Source of the DNA: Bugula neritina
Taxonomy: Eukaryota > Bryozoa > Gymnolaemata > Cheilostomatida > Bugulidae
Reading direction: 5' to 3'
NCBI GenBank assembly: GCA_964035545.1
Contig: OZ037767.1
Location: 3,719,680-3,783,679 of the forward strand
Length of the DNA: 64,000 nt
How positions within the stretch are numbered: the first letter of the stretch is position 1; each line of letters starts with the position of its first letter. Shown here in pieces: positions 12,767-31,659 of the stretch. The notes below the pieces were generated by a model. That model worked only from the letters and a program-made list of their open reading frames with translations. It did no database searches and had not been told where the DNA came from. The translations under genes and the position numbers were made by a program.

Positions 12767-14689
12767 ATGACTGACAAAATTTTATATTTCAACCTGAGAG
12801 CTCGGGCTGAGCCCACGAGGATCATTTATGCTCTTGCTGGAAAACCTTTAGTAGATGAGAGAACAACTCTGGAAAAGTGGGGAACACTCAAAGCAGGTAT
12901 GCTAGTATCCACTCGTATTTCTTGTTAAACTACTAATTAGTCTTTGATATATTACTGATATAGCTGTTGTAAACCAACTATTTGATTACTTTACCTTTTA
13001 CACAAAGACGCAGTTTAGATTTAGATCCACTGAAATGTAACTAAGTCCTACTTTTTAGGGTGTAATAAGATGCCATATAGCTGCAATGACTTGAATAGAT
13101 AACTGCCACCCTAGCAAAACATTTGTAGGTATATAGATACGGAGAATAATTTTTAGCAAACTATATAATTTTTAGATCAACCATTGGGACAACTCCCTGT
13201 GTTTACGTGCTCTGAAGGAACTCTGGTTATGTCTAACACCATTGCAAGATATGCAGCTAAGAAGTTTGGTAAGCTATAATGAATTATTCAATGATCTAAG
13301 AGGCAGCACTACATAAATTTACAAATAATTATCAATCTTTCAGTTGTGGGCAATAGATGCTATTTTACTTAACCTGGCTTCAAATTTATTTTAGAGTCAC
13401 AAAAACTTTAATTATTCAACATATATGTTCCCCAGGAAAGTCATTGCAACTACGATAACTTTGTTTTTAGAGTCAATAATAGCAAAATTCAAAAGCATTT
13501 TTCGACTAATTTTAAATGCTTTGAATGCTTAAAGCTTTTTCAACATTTACCTGCCAGGCCCTAATTTTCTCAGAATTGAAATAAAATTTAAATTAGCATC
13601 ATTTTTAAACTAAGTTTACTTTGTGTCTGGCTATTTTAAAAATTTGCTGTGGTCAAAAGTTGTAATGAATAAATTAGATAGGCCTCTCTGGGGTGATAAT
13701 ACTATATATCACCCTTTTGAGATGATAGGTATCACCTTAATAGGCCTCTTTGAGGTGGTGAGTATCACCTTGATAGGCCTCTCTGAAATAATAATACAGT
13801 ACCTTGAGTGGCCTCTCTGTGCTAATAGATATCACCTTAGTAGGCCTCTCTGTGCTATTAATAGGCATCACCTTAGTAGGCCTCTCTGTGCTATTAATAG
13901 GCATCACCTTGGTAAACATCTCTGCGCTATTATAATAGGTATGATGGGAGACAATTTGTGGGAAGAGGCACTGAATGATATGATAGTGGAAGCGTGCCAG
14001 GAGTCGTTTGAAAAGCTCAGCAGTAAAGTCTTGAGATGGAAAGTGATGAACATAGACCCAGAACCAGAGAATCCTAATGTAGTAACAGAGGAGGCCTACC
14101 AGGAGCTCCTTAAAACATTAGATTTTATAAAGAAAGTAGCTGAAAAGAGAGCAAAAGCATTCCTAATTTGCAATGAGGTAATGACTTGTAACTAATCTAA
14201 TAATTCTATTTGTATAATTATCTCTCAACAGCTTTTTGTACAATCAATCCTTCTAAATAAGTTTGAAATTCAAAGTTCCAGTAGCCTATATCCATGCTTG
14301 ACAGCTAAATATAAGTATTACATCCAAGGTTTCACAGTCACAGCTCAACAATGTATAGTCAAACTGTAAAGGAAGAACAACTTTTAATACTTTCTTTTTT
14401 TCCAGTTCAAACCTTTTCAAAAATTACGATTTCCCTTTTTTATTTTATAATGATGAGTCAGAGAGACATAATAGCACAGGGCTCAGTACTCTAGTGTAAA
14501 CTAGTTATAGTGTTTTATTTACAGATATCTCTAGCTGATATAGTAGTTTTTGTGGCCCTCCAACATGCTGCTGTGGTTTACCCTGAAGTGATGTCAGAGA
14601 ACAAATGGATAGAAGAATTTGTCACCAAAATGACTTCCGACGAGAGATTGAAAAAATACCTTGAGGAAAGAGAGGAGACTCCATTGTAA
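12767..14689 (+). CDS. Sigma-class glutathione S-transferase, copy C (4 exons)
   Basis: Coding exons are 12767-12896, 13176-13268, 13939-14177 and 14525-14689, giving 208 residues with exon lengths 130/93/239/165 identical to copy A. The N-terminal motif is DKILYFNLRARAEPTR with the catalytic Tyr; exon 2 contains QLPVFTC and SNTIARYAAKKF; exon 3 opens GMMGDNLWEEALND. The exon 3 acceptor (AATAATAG at 13931-13938) is unusual: it sits at the end of a minisatellite whose units contain near-identical CTATTAATAG words, so the splice site appears to be part of the array. The frame is also open from 13623 through the repeat into exon 3; I treat that as intron because the GST fold needs exon 2 joined directly. 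Introns are compact compared with copy B. Confidence 0.94.
13680..13938 (+). repeat. Minisatellite (about 34 bp) ending at GST-C exon 3 acceptor
   Basis: About seven units, two of them near-perfect, built on TAGGCCTCTCTGTGCTATTA followed by ATAGGCATCACCTT. Units become more diverged toward the 5' end. The last unit, CTCTGCGCTATTATAATAG, runs straight into exon 3 and supplies its acceptor AG. Confidence 0.85.
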
Positions 14690-14693
14690 AGCA

Positions 14694-14699
14694 AATAAA
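14694..14699 (+). terminator. Poly(A) signal close to GST-C stop
   Basis: AATAAA only 5 nt after the TAA stop; a second AATAAA lies at 14968-14973. The distal one is a more usual distance, so either could be used. Confidence 0.45.
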
Positions 14700-15314
14700 A
14701 ACTCACGTAGAACAAATGGACTGGTTAATTATACAACATTCAAATACTGGTGTATTCATGATAGTTTGAGAAATGATACTAATATACTGCAGGTTTCATC
14801 TTTGACTACCACTTCAATCGCCTGTTATATTATGTTAATATTTAGAGTGTTACAACTATAACTGCATGTTGTGAAGATAACAGTACCTTTTAGCTGTTAC
14901 AAGGTGTATTAAAATGAGTTTATTATATTATTAGCATTTGCATAGTGAGAATCAAATTGCATTTAATAATAAAGTTTCATAATAACTTGAGCAAAATGAC
15001 TTTTTCCATAATTATGGATTGGTAGTTTCTTTAAAAATAATAGAAATTATTAGCAGTGCATAACTGAAGTATTATTATATATATAAATCTATATTTTGTT
15101 TTAATTAAAAATAATATAGGCCAACTAAAGTTAATGGGTACAACCAGCTACAAAGTTCTATTTCAGAATCGGTATTCTGGGCTGAAAAAATTTATATAAA
15201 AAGCTCCAATGCATGTTCATAGTCTTTATATACTTATAGGGGCAAGGGCTCTTAAGCCAGACTAAAGGCTGTGCTCTCATCATACTGGCACTGTACATGT
15301 TCGAGGCGCTTCTG

Positions 15315-15452
15315 CCTGCAGTAAAGTGCAATTATGGCCGATGCTCTTCTTGCCATTATTAATAGCCATGTTGAAATTCAAGCTAATGACTTTGAGCTAC
15401 TAGTAGACCATTCTCATCACTAGACTCTATTCTAACAACTAGACATGGTTAC
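15315..15452 (-). mobile_element. tRNA-derived SINE remnant, copy 3
   Basis: Shares TGCAATTATG, GATGCTCTTCTTGCCATTA and AATAGCCATGTTGAAATTCA with the copies near 7.1 and 10.4 kb; the B-box region is strongly mutated. All three copies lie within the GST cluster and in the same orientation. Confidence 0.45.
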
Positions 15453-15601
15453 TTCTAAAACTGCTGCCAAAAAACGTATAACTTTGTAAAACAAGCAAGC
15501 TTTCAGCATTATAAAAGGTTGAGTTATTATCATATTCAGTAACAGTTTTTGAAAATGCTATACCATTCGCTTCAATGTTCGTGCTGTTATACCCTCTTCA
15601 G

Positions 15602-15690
15602 ATACAACAAAAGCGCGTAAATGGACAGCTGGTACACGAGTTGTCGTCTCAATTTAGAAGTACAATTTATGCAAAAAGTACTCAGGAGCA
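15602..15690 (+). other. Exon-like open segment of unknown origin
   Basis: An 89-nt open stretch beginning after CTTCAG and ending GAGCAG before GTAACATT, encoding IQQKRVNGQLVHELSSQF and onward. The flanks resemble a 3' and a 5' splice site. It could be an untranslated or alternative exon of GST copy D, a gene relic, or chance. I cannot link it in frame to any neighbour. Confidence 0.2.
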
Positions 15691-15939
15691 GGTAACATTA
15701 CATCAATGGCTGGTTTCATTTACTTTTTCTAATGATGACCGTACAAACGGGTCTATAAGTCAAGCCTTTTTTCAATTCTCTACATCTTTTATTATGCTTG
15801 TGCAACCAAAGTTTTGCTTTTTATTTAGATAGGTTCTAAAATACATATTACTATATTTAATCATTATAATGCTTTTAAAAGCAATGGTGAGCAAAGTTGT
15901 ACCGGTTTACTAGTAGTTATGATTATTTTTTTAGTAAAT

Positions 15940-16270
15940 AATAATATTATTAAATTTAATATTATCATTTTCATAGTGATAGTCATACTGACTGATAGTC
16001 ATTGACATTATCATTGTAAATCATTGTCATTGGGATTGTGATTTATGCTGATTACGATTATCAGTATCATAAGCTAGTCCTAACCCCTATGGCTATTTGA
16101 GTATTTGTATTTGGTTTTGTTTAAATTTAATAAAACAGTCACTAAGAATGTAAATCAAAATGACTATCACTATGAGAATTAAAATGGAGCTTACTCTAAA
16201 GCTATTGACTTTGAGTGATTGTTATTAAGTATTATGATTATCTGTTGCCGTTGGTATTATCTATTGATCA
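15940..16270. repeat. Degenerate ATT/GAT-rich repeat array A
   Basis: Interspersed words such as TCATTGACATTATCATTG, GATTACGATTATCAG and AGTCATACTGACTGATAGTC. Similar patchworks occur at 19.5, 35.6 and 48.3 kb. Confidence 0.45.
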
Positions 16271-16582
16271 ATGCCATAACAAATGATTCCTTGATGCTTG
16301 AAGCTTTTTGCAATTAATGAATATGATTATATTTTTATTTTCAAATCTTTACATCTTGTTTTCTTTTCATAAAAGTTAATGTTGTTAATAAAGTACGCTC
16401 TAGCAGAAATTGTTCATACTCTTTAGTCAAACTCACTAATTTCATGTTAAGTGTTCACAATTTGACTTGAGTGCTCATTCAATTATGGTAGTATCTAAAA
16501 TCATCACCATGAAACATATACAAATGTTTTGAATAGTTGTTTAATTTTTATTTTATTCTATCTTCCTTTTGTAGTTTGAAAA

Positions 16583-18365
16583 ATGACTTACTGTGTTAGA
16601 AGACTATCTGCATTGTTACTTAATTTCAAGGCAAGCCAGTCTATCCCAGCATTGAGGTTGGTAAAGGAATTTAGTCATTATAGAATTCTACTCATCAAAT
16701 GTAAATACTGAATTCCTGTATGAAATATTTGATCAATAGTTTTATGAGGTTTACAGCATTGGCCATAATGTTCTAGAATTTTCCAGCCTGATCTAGAACT
16801 TCTAGCCCCACCCCTATCAATACTTACTCAACAAGTAATTATGGCTATAGATGTGGTATTGGCTGGTAATTTTAGGCTAACTTTGTTGAAAAACATTGAA
16901 AACAATTGCTCATTGAAAATCAAAATATCTGTGAAATTTTTCTTTGCTAGGTACTAAAAGTGTTATTTGGGTAACAGTGAAGACATAGAATATTAATTCT
17001 TACTATCGTGGTGATTTTAGGAAATATAGCTCAGTGTCAGAAGATAAACTGCTCTACTTTGCTTTTCGAGGCAGAGGGGAACCTATTCGTATTGTATATG
17101 CTCTAGCACAAGTACCTCTAAATGATGAGCGAGTTCCCATTTCACTTGATCATTGGATGAATATAAAAAGAGGTGACTGTGTGTATTATTACACCTGTAA
17201 GACAAGGTTATGACAGTACATATTTTAGCAACGTAGAATACCCTGGATTAATGTTGTAGACCAGCCACTTGGCCAGCTTCCAGTGCTAACATGCTCAGAG
17301 GGGACTTTGGTACAGTCAAAGTCTATTGCAAGATATGCTGCTAAAAAGTTTGGTGAGATTAGAACGTTTCTCATTTACTAAAGTCCTAAAACAAGTTTCT
17401 AATAGACCATCAATTTGTTGTATAAAATTAATAATGTATAAAATTGGTAATGTGTAAAATAGTAATGTATGAAATTACTAATGTATGACATTAGTAAATC
17501 TTTATTTAACTTTAAAAATTAATTTTTTTGCAAATAATTTTGAAAGCTTCCAAATTTTACTTAAGGCTTTATATTTTTTTTTGTATTTACACTTGTTCAG
17601 TGTTTATAAGTTGTAAATAATTCTTTTGAATCTCTAAACTGATTTAACATCTTATGTAGGGTTGGCTGGTAAGAGCATTTGGGAAGAGGCTTTGAATGAC
17701 ATGATAATAGAAACGTGCGACTGTAGTTTTGGAGAAATTGGTGCAAAAATTGTTCCTTGGAAATATCTTAAATCAGAGCCGAAGCCAGCAAATCACGAGC
17801 AGGTGTTGGCAGATGTTAAAGAGAAAATCATACAGACAATTGAGTTTATTCAGAAAGGAGCTGAAAAAAGAGGAAAACGCTTTATTATTAGTGATGAAGT
17901 TAGTGTATAAAATTTTCATATAATCCCTAAATTACAACTATTGATTTCAACCACTGTGAAAAGATATATTACCAGACTAATAATTTGAAACATGTGATTT
18001 AACTAAGGGCAATAGTTTCAGCTAAAGTTAAACTAGGCTATTTTTAGTTTTTAGTTATAGATAAAGTCAGCAGTGCCTGACGTCATCTTGTGCCCTGTAG
18101 TACTTAGTTCAGCTACCAATTGTTCTCAATATATCAACATCCACGGTAGCTTGTTGAATGTGTTATACTTTGTTGTATACTTTACTTCTTGTAGATCTCT
18201 TTGGGGGATGTCATGTTTTATTCTTCATTAGAGGTAGCTGCAGCTGTTTATCCTGATTTAATGAAATACAATTCATGGGTAGAAGACTTCGTATTAAACT
18301 TTATTTCTGACGATAGAATCAGTAAATATCTTGCTAGCAGACCACAATCTCAACTGCCTATATAA
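16583..18365 (+). CDS. Sigma-class glutathione S-transferase, copy D, with likely mitochondrial presequence (5 exons)
   Basis: Coding exons are 16583-16656, 17021-17172, 17260-17352, 17660-17898 and 18195-18365, giving 242 residues. The GST body resembles copies A-C (DKLLYFAFRGRGEPIR with catalytic Tyr; QLPVLTC; QSKSIARYAAKKF; GLAGKSIWEEALND), and its last exons are 93, 239 and 171 nt. It differs by an extra 5' exon. There is no ATG just before the GST domain; the frame runs back through an acceptor at 17020 and joins (phase 2) an exon beginning MTYCVRRLSALLLNFKAS and ending IPALR, followed by KYSSVSED. That N-terminus is Arg-rich, amphipathic, lacks acidic residues and has an R-K-Y-S-S cleavage-like site, typical of mitochondrial matrix targeting. 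The donor AG/GTTGGT is weak but the only one keeping frame. Mitochondrial location is inferred. Confidence 0.88.
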
Positions 18366-18405
18366 TATTTTATTTTGATAAAAAATATTTTATGACATTT
18401 TTTCT

Positions 18406-18411
18406 AATAAA
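18406..18411 (+). terminator. Poly(A) signal of GST copy D
   Basis: AATAAA about 40 nt after the stop codon, within a T-rich 3' end. Confidence 0.6.
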
Positions 18412-19494
18412 TGATATTACAATACACTTTAATACTTTGTTTTAATGATAGTAGTGATAATATTTTCAATATAGTTTATGGCTGTTGGCAATTGAACACT
18501 ATGGCATTGGTTTTTATGCACAGTGCCTTTTGATTTTATAAAGATATAAATAATGTATTCAATGAGTGAATGAAGCCAACGCTTCATTGCATACCTGTTC
18601 ACCATAAACAAAATATAGGCTATGCATTTGGCAGCGTACTGCAAAAATACTTTGAAAAATTCTTCAAGCTTGAAAGCAATTGCCATCAGTTAAATAAGTT
18701 CTTGTCATCAGGTAATTACTACAAGCTTCACAATTGAACTTGTTCAATCGTAGACTTTTGCGAGTCATTATTTTTCATTAAGCTAACCAGATGATGTTAT
18801 GTTCTTTAATAAGTTTCAGATATAATTGGCATTGTCGACTGTTATATGAAACATTATGAGTTTTCTGGCTAGTCTACTATTTTTTTATTTTTTGATGATG
18901 GTGGGAAAACTAGTTTTACATGTTCCATACTGATCTAAAACCGGGTTTTATTTATGCTTGTTAGCAGTGCCATCACTCGATACAAATGAGCAATTTTGAC
19001 TGTTTGATAAGACAACTCTATAAAAAATATTATTTAGTGAGATAGAAAACCAAAGGTATCATTCATGGGTTCCCAGCTTTTCCGCAAATTTAGCTTCAGT
19101 ACCCTAATGTTAATAAATGTCACTAGAAATTCATCATAGTTTGATCAATATTCAAGTTAAAAGGGTTTTGTTTTGCCCAGGCTATTACACTTAAATCCTG
19201 TAAGACATCCTTGTCTGTGCCCACAATTCTTCAATCTGAAACTGCGTCAATGAAATGATAATAAATTATGTCAAATTTATAGTTTTACTAATTATAGTTT
19301 TAAATTTGATTTTTTTCGAAGAATCTTATTGAAATTAACCTTGTGATTAATTAAGATTTTGAAGCAAAATAAGAGTGCAAAGACATTAAAATTGACTCAC
19401 TGTGAGTGTGAGTTGTTGTTGTGACACTCACACACTGACAGTAAGTCAAAGTGTAACTGAAAGTCAAAGCTTCAGTCAAAATTTTCTTTAAGCA

Positions 19495-19955
19495 TAATGA
19501 TAATGATAATTATATTTTTTACTATAAGGTTAAAGTTGAAAATGGATAGTATTAATAATAATTTTATTTTCAATCATAATGACAATCACTCATAATCATA
19601 ATCTCAATGATGTTGATTATTATTATAATATAATATTATAATATTCATATTGATATTCAGTAATAGTAATACCAAATAGTATTAGTATTACTATTACATT
19701 TACTCTTACTCACTAACTTACTGTATTAGTATTACTATTAGTATTAGTATTACTATTAGTAGTCATAAGGTACAATTTATCATAATGATTAATGATATTG
19801 ATAATCATAATGATGATATCGTCATAATATCAGACTCAATGTGATGATCATAATCATGATGATGATGAGGAAAATAACCGTTGGCGTTCTCATAATCATA
19901 ATGATTATTGTTATTGGTATAGTTATACTAATTATAAATATAACAATAATGATCA
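19495..19955. repeat. Degenerate ATT/GAT-rich repeat array B
   Basis: Contains TAATGATAATGATAATTA, repeated AGTATTACTATTAGT words near 19.68-19.77 kb and CATAATCATAATGAT words. It includes ACTATAAGGTTAA at 19521-19533, an exact 13-nt match to a word in the array at 35.7 kb, so at least arrays B and C are related by more than simple-sequence content. Confidence 0.55.
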
Positions 19956-20395
19956 TTTTCATTGTGATTATTTATTGACTTAAAATTTAAGTTTATAGTC
20001 ATAGCTGTAACTTAAGGTAGGCTTACTCTCAATCTTAGAGTTAGACCTTATTTTTAATTCAAGTTTATTATAACAAAAATATAAGATAAGTTTAATTTAT
20101 TTTCATTTATTTTAACAATAGCTATAGTCTATAAGTATAAGAATAACTTAGTTTTAGACCATGAATTAAAGTTAGACTTCGTGTCGAGGTCAGCTCGCAC
20201 AGACTTATTATTATTAAAGTTCTAGCTTCTTATTTTTGTGTTTTTATTTTTAAATGCTCAAATTATACAAATATTTGATCTTACAAAATGTTTTAAAATG
20301 TTGTGCATTTTCCAATGGAGTATTGTAAAGGCTGTTTCCTAGCCACAATTAAATCAACACAATGTCTTATCTTGCAGGTTAAGCACCTGTGCATT

Positions 20396-27954
<7,559 letters not shown>

Positions 27955-29458
27955 CTTCTATAAGAAGTTCTGATAACGATTTTAATATTGAGTTCTTGTC
28001 AGATTTTAAATATTTATGGTGTTGTTTATAACGTTTCCTTGTAGTTATGTAACTGTAAATATATTCATATGTATAAAGAATAGGTGGTAGCACGCATAGT
28101 CTTATTGTAAGTGTAAAAACTTACAAATATATATACAGCAAAATAGCAAGCAAGTACCAAAATGTTTTTTTAAATTTTATAGCCTTGATTTAAGCTAGTT
28201 TCAAGTTTTAATAAACTTGAGTGTGTTTGGTTGCTGCCACTGAACGTAGAGTAACAGTAGGAATAATTGGCCATCACACCAGTCATCTGTGAAGGCTCAA
28301 TCCAGCTTGCACAATCTAGTAATCTGTCATAATTTGCTAAAGAAAGTTCTTTTCCAAATAAACACACAAAATTCACTGTTTATTATGTGTTGAACATTTC
28401 ATAAACTGTATACAGCTTGATGAAATCCATTGATAGACTTTTTGATTTACCAACCTTAAACCCTAAAAATTTGTGTACATGCTTTGTGATGGGGCATTAG
28501 TTCTTTTACATCTACTCCAGTATGTGGTGTATACTCAAAGTACTTCAGTTTACTTTTAACCTTGTAGGCAGCCGTTCTCAATATCAGCATATATTTGAAA
28601 TAGTTGTTTGCTAAGTCTCAGGTTTTATTAAAACTTCATCAACTGATCATTTGATTCAAACATTAGCAAATAATAAAGTTATTGAACCATGACTACTGTA
28701 CCATTAGCCTTTTTAATATATTGTGCTCCTAAAAACTCCACATGTATGAATTGTTAGTAATTTTCAATTTGCACATTTTCCTTGTTGTCATAGTGTTGCT
28801 TTCCGAATTTATTGAATACAACATAATATAATTTGTAAGATGCACTGATATGGGAAGTCCAGAAAGCAAACAGCTTATTTAACATAAGCTATTTTGGGTT
28901 ATATTTTTCACTGAGCTATTCAAGACACAGAGAGTTTAAGCCTCTACATATTCTGTATATTTCCAACAATTGTAAATAATATGCAAATCTGCAGAAGTTG
29001 CACCAACAGTGATTCACAGTAGTCAGGGGAACGTGATACTTTAAATGTATGTGTTGCAAATTAACCACGTGCCATGGAATTCACCTACAAGCTGAATTTT
29101 GTAGAGGAAATCAGAAATTAAATGTTGGACCAAATAGTAAGAACAGAGTCAAAAAAAGTGCTCAGAAAATCAGTTTTGTCTTTATGAAAATATTATATAT
29201 GTATTCATGTGTATTCAAAGTTAAAAGCATCTAACATTCACAAATGTAGAAACTGAAACATTACTGTGTAATAAAACTATATACATATGAAATAATACAA
29301 CTTACAAGGTTATTTTGTGAGCTGCTTTGGTAAGATATTAATAGTGTATCTAGCCTTACAATAAGTTCATCTGTTCCTGCTTAACTTATCATCATTGATA
29401 GGTCAGTAAGTAAGCCAAAGAGGTCAATAATATATTGAAGTGCTCAATATTTTGTCCA
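27955..29458. other. Convergent spacer between EZH and RING gene 1
   Basis: AT-rich 3' flanks of two convergent genes. Short open frames here (28170-28376, 29049-29234) show no family features. Nothing else recognised. Confidence 0.45.
28210..28215 (+). terminator. Likely poly(A) signal of EZH
   Basis: First AATAAA after the stop, about 255 nt downstream; others follow further on near 28.36 and 28.67 kb. Confidence 0.45.
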
Positions 29459-31096
29459 TCAATAAAAAGCATCTTCAGCCAGAATGCAAGTTCCTGTTTC
29501 CACAATTAGCTGTTCGCATATGTTAATTTTGTCGAATAAACGGTATAGGATGGAATTGCCAGTTTTTTTCCATGCCCAAACTGTAGCATGTATTGTAGCA
29601 TAGTCAAACATTCTTGCAAACTCCTTTTTGTCATCAAATGCAAATATATAAACAAAACAGGTCAATAGAAAATTAACTGTTAGAAAAAACCAGGAACAAT
29701 TTACAACGATTGAGCCAAAACGATGGAAACAGCTTGGTAATTTCTCGAAATTATCTTTTGGTTTATCCTTTCTTTTTTTCAAATCCTGTACACCAGGCTT
29801 GCTCATTGTTTCATTGATGATATCTTCATTCATGGCATATACTGTTAGTACAGCATTGTTACTCAACACAGCTAAATACCCATCTTGAGACCCAACTACA
29901 TAAGCCTCCGCATCACTTACATTTGTTAGCAAAACTGATGTGTTTTGCTTCATGCGATCTTTATTCTGGGAGGATTTTTTCTGGCGGGTGCTTGTTGAGT
30001 CAGCTAATGCTGCCAAATCTACCATTCTTAAGGTGCTCTTAGAGTTATTCTCTCGGAACAAAATTCCTTCCTCTCCAATTCCCCTTGCACCAAAGGTTTT
30101 GTTATTGAATTTGAAATGGTATATGGCTTTTCTATACACCATTTCATGGTGTTGCTGTTCAACGGGTATCTCGTACAATATTCCCTGATGTATCAGCCAA
30201 ATGCTGCCTCCATACACCGACAGCACTTTTGATTTGCATACCATTTCTTCGCTCTTGTTGCATTTTCTGTCGCTCTTATTACGTTTTCTGTCGTTCCGTG
30301 AAAAGCTGATTATATTACCATTCTGGTCAGTGTGTAATAACGCTAAAATGAAGTCTTTACCATAATATAATCTAAACAACATGAGAAGCCCGCCTAAAGG
30401 GTGCCTAACCATCCACACTAACTCATTTCTAAAAACACACAAATGCCATTCTCTTTGAAATTGTTCCTCTCGATAAACTTCCACGGCTCTCCTAGAGTCA
30501 TTGTACACATACAGTTCTTCTTCCATGACTATCCCTTTAGTGTACACCGATTCCAAGTCACCAAAATGTGTCACCTCTCCCTCAATTGTGTCAACACAAT
30601 ACAGACCTTGTGGCTTAAGTGGGTTATCTATGGAGTTAGTAGCATAGAGTTTACCCTGCAAACCCCAGAATAAGTGGGTTAATTGAGGTAGTATAAACGA
30701 GAATTTACAAATTTCCTGAGGCTTTGCATTTATAACTGCTTTTCTCTGTTCTCTGGAAGCATTCTGTGACTCAACTTCTTCGGAGTTGTGTCTGGGAGGA
30801 AGCTGAGTTGAAGCTTCTTCTTTCTCATTTTTTGCCTTCTTTTTTATAAATTCAGACAGTTGGGTGACATATCTAAATGGTGGGAAAGTTCCACTCTCTG
30901 GTATAGAACACTCGAGTTTGCAGTAGGGACATGATATTTTGCCGTTTCCTTTTCTTGACATGTCAGCAATGCATTTACCACACAAGTAGTGCTGACACGG
31001 CAATAGTTGGAGTCCGTCTCCCTTTATCTCCATGCAAATACCACAAGACAGAAATTCATCTTCTAACTCCTGTTTAGTTTTATTATCCATCTTCAA
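29459..31096 (-). CDS. Single-exon RING-finger protein with C-terminal membrane segment, paralogue 1
   Basis: An uninterrupted 545-residue frame. Residues 18-59 form a C3HC4 RING: Cys18, Cys21, Cys34, His36, Cys39, Cys42, Cys56, Cys59. RINGs of this type recruit E2 enzymes, so an E3 ubiquitin-ligase role is expected. A basic/acidic linker (about 85-125) follows, then some 330 residues of short hydrophobic strands with repeated YSKG-, ELYVYN-, EVYREE-like motifs, plausibly a beta-propeller-type fold, though I see no clear NHL or kelch signature. A hydrophobic stretch at about 462-487 (WFFLTVNFLLTCFVYIFAF) is a likely membrane anchor, followed by a 58-residue tail. The start could be Met1 or Met3 (MKMDN). 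No B-box is visible, so it is not a standard TRIM. It shares RING and middle-region motifs with the gene 1.4 kb upstream of it. Confidence 0.88.
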   Translation of the reverse strand: MKMDNKTKQELEDEFLSCGICMEIKGDGLQLLPCQHYLCGKCIADMSRKGNGKISCPYCKLECSIPESGTFPPFRYVTQLSEFIKKKAKNEKEEASTQLPPRHNSEEVESQNASREQRKAVINAKPQEICKFSFILPQLTHLFWGLQGKLYATNSIDNPLKPQGLYCVDTIEGEVTHFGDLESVYTKGIVMEEELYVYNDSRRAVEVYREEQFQREWHLCVFRNELVWMVRHPLGGLLMLFRLYYGKDFILALLHTDQNGNIISFSRNDRKRNKSDRKCNKSEEMVCKSKVLSVYGGSIWLIHQGILYEIPVEQQHHEMVYRKAIYHFKFNNKTFGARGIGEEGILFRENNSKSTLRMVDLAALADSTSTRQKKSSQNKDRMKQNTSVLLTNVSDAEAYVVGSQDGYLAVLSNNAVLTVYAMNEDIINETMSKPGVQDLKKRKDKPKDNFEKLPSCFHRFGSIVVNCSWFFLTVNFLLTCFVYIFAFDDKKEFARMFDYATIHATVWAWKKTGNSILYRLFDKINICEQLIVETGTCILAEDAFY

Positions 31097-31627
31097 CTTA
31101 TCAACTAGCTAAAAGGAAACACTAATTGGCTATAAGTTTCAGATTTACAACATCACAACCAATAGCAAATTTCAATTTTAAAGTTTTCTAAGTACATGCA
31201 GCTTTCATATTCAATAGCCGTGCAGAAATATTATAAATTTTACTCACCGATATCAATTTATCACTTCAGGCACGTTCAGGGAAAGAACTACTTACTTAAT
31301 ATATTGAAAAAAATGACTAAGACTATACTTTATACTGGTATTGTAACTAGACGGTTGTTGAATGCTACAGTAACTTATACACTCGTCAACCGGCAGCTTT
31401 CCCTGCTGTGCACAAAGTGAGAGTCTAGGATATAAATATTGCCATGAGGCATACTAGCTCAATGAATTATATTATAATGATCGAAATAGCAAGGGACTTC
31501 CCCATTTGTGAAGTTCTAGCAAGCCTTATAGGTTTCGGCAAGTCTAACAATAAGTAGGAGGGGTGCTAATACCACTCATTAATGTTTGTTATAAAAAAAT
31601 TCGTGTAATATTGCTAGGCACAAACAT

Positions 31628-31659
31628 TGAACTGGAAAATAACATAAATTTCCAGTTCA
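31628..31659. repeat. Perfect 11-bp inverted repeat (hairpin)
   Basis: TGAACTGGAAA and its exact reverse complement TTTCCAGTTCA flank a 10-nt loop. Flanking CACAAAC words occur in direct orientation on both sides. It could be the core of a decayed mobile element. Confidence 0.6.

Larger units (their letters stand above)
14690..16582. other. Spacer between GST copies C and D
   Basis: Nearly 1.9 kb. It contains a SINE remnant (15.3-15.45 kb), an exon-like open segment at about 15602-15690 flanked by CTTCAG and GAGCAG/GTAACA, and a degenerate ATT/GAT-rich array at about 15.94-16.27 kb. No complete gene seen. Confidence 0.4.
18366..20395. other. Spacer between GST cluster and EZH gene
   Basis: Two kilobases without a recognised gene. 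The second half is dominated by a degenerate ATT/GAT-rich array (about 19.5-19.95 kb). An acceptor-like CTTGCAG at 20372-20378, just before the EZH start codon, suggests an untranslated first exon somewhere in this spacer. Confidence 0.4.

Noticed and set aside
13623-13938. N-terminal extension of GST-C exon 3 across the minisatellite
   Set aside because: The GST fold requires exon 2 joined to exon 3 at phase 1, as in the other three copies; the upstream frame is repeat-derived.
16651-16666. Donor TTG/GTAAAG for the GST-D leader exon
   Set aside because: It would read GAA ATA TAG at the next exon, an immediate stop; the AG/GTTGGT donor keeps frame.
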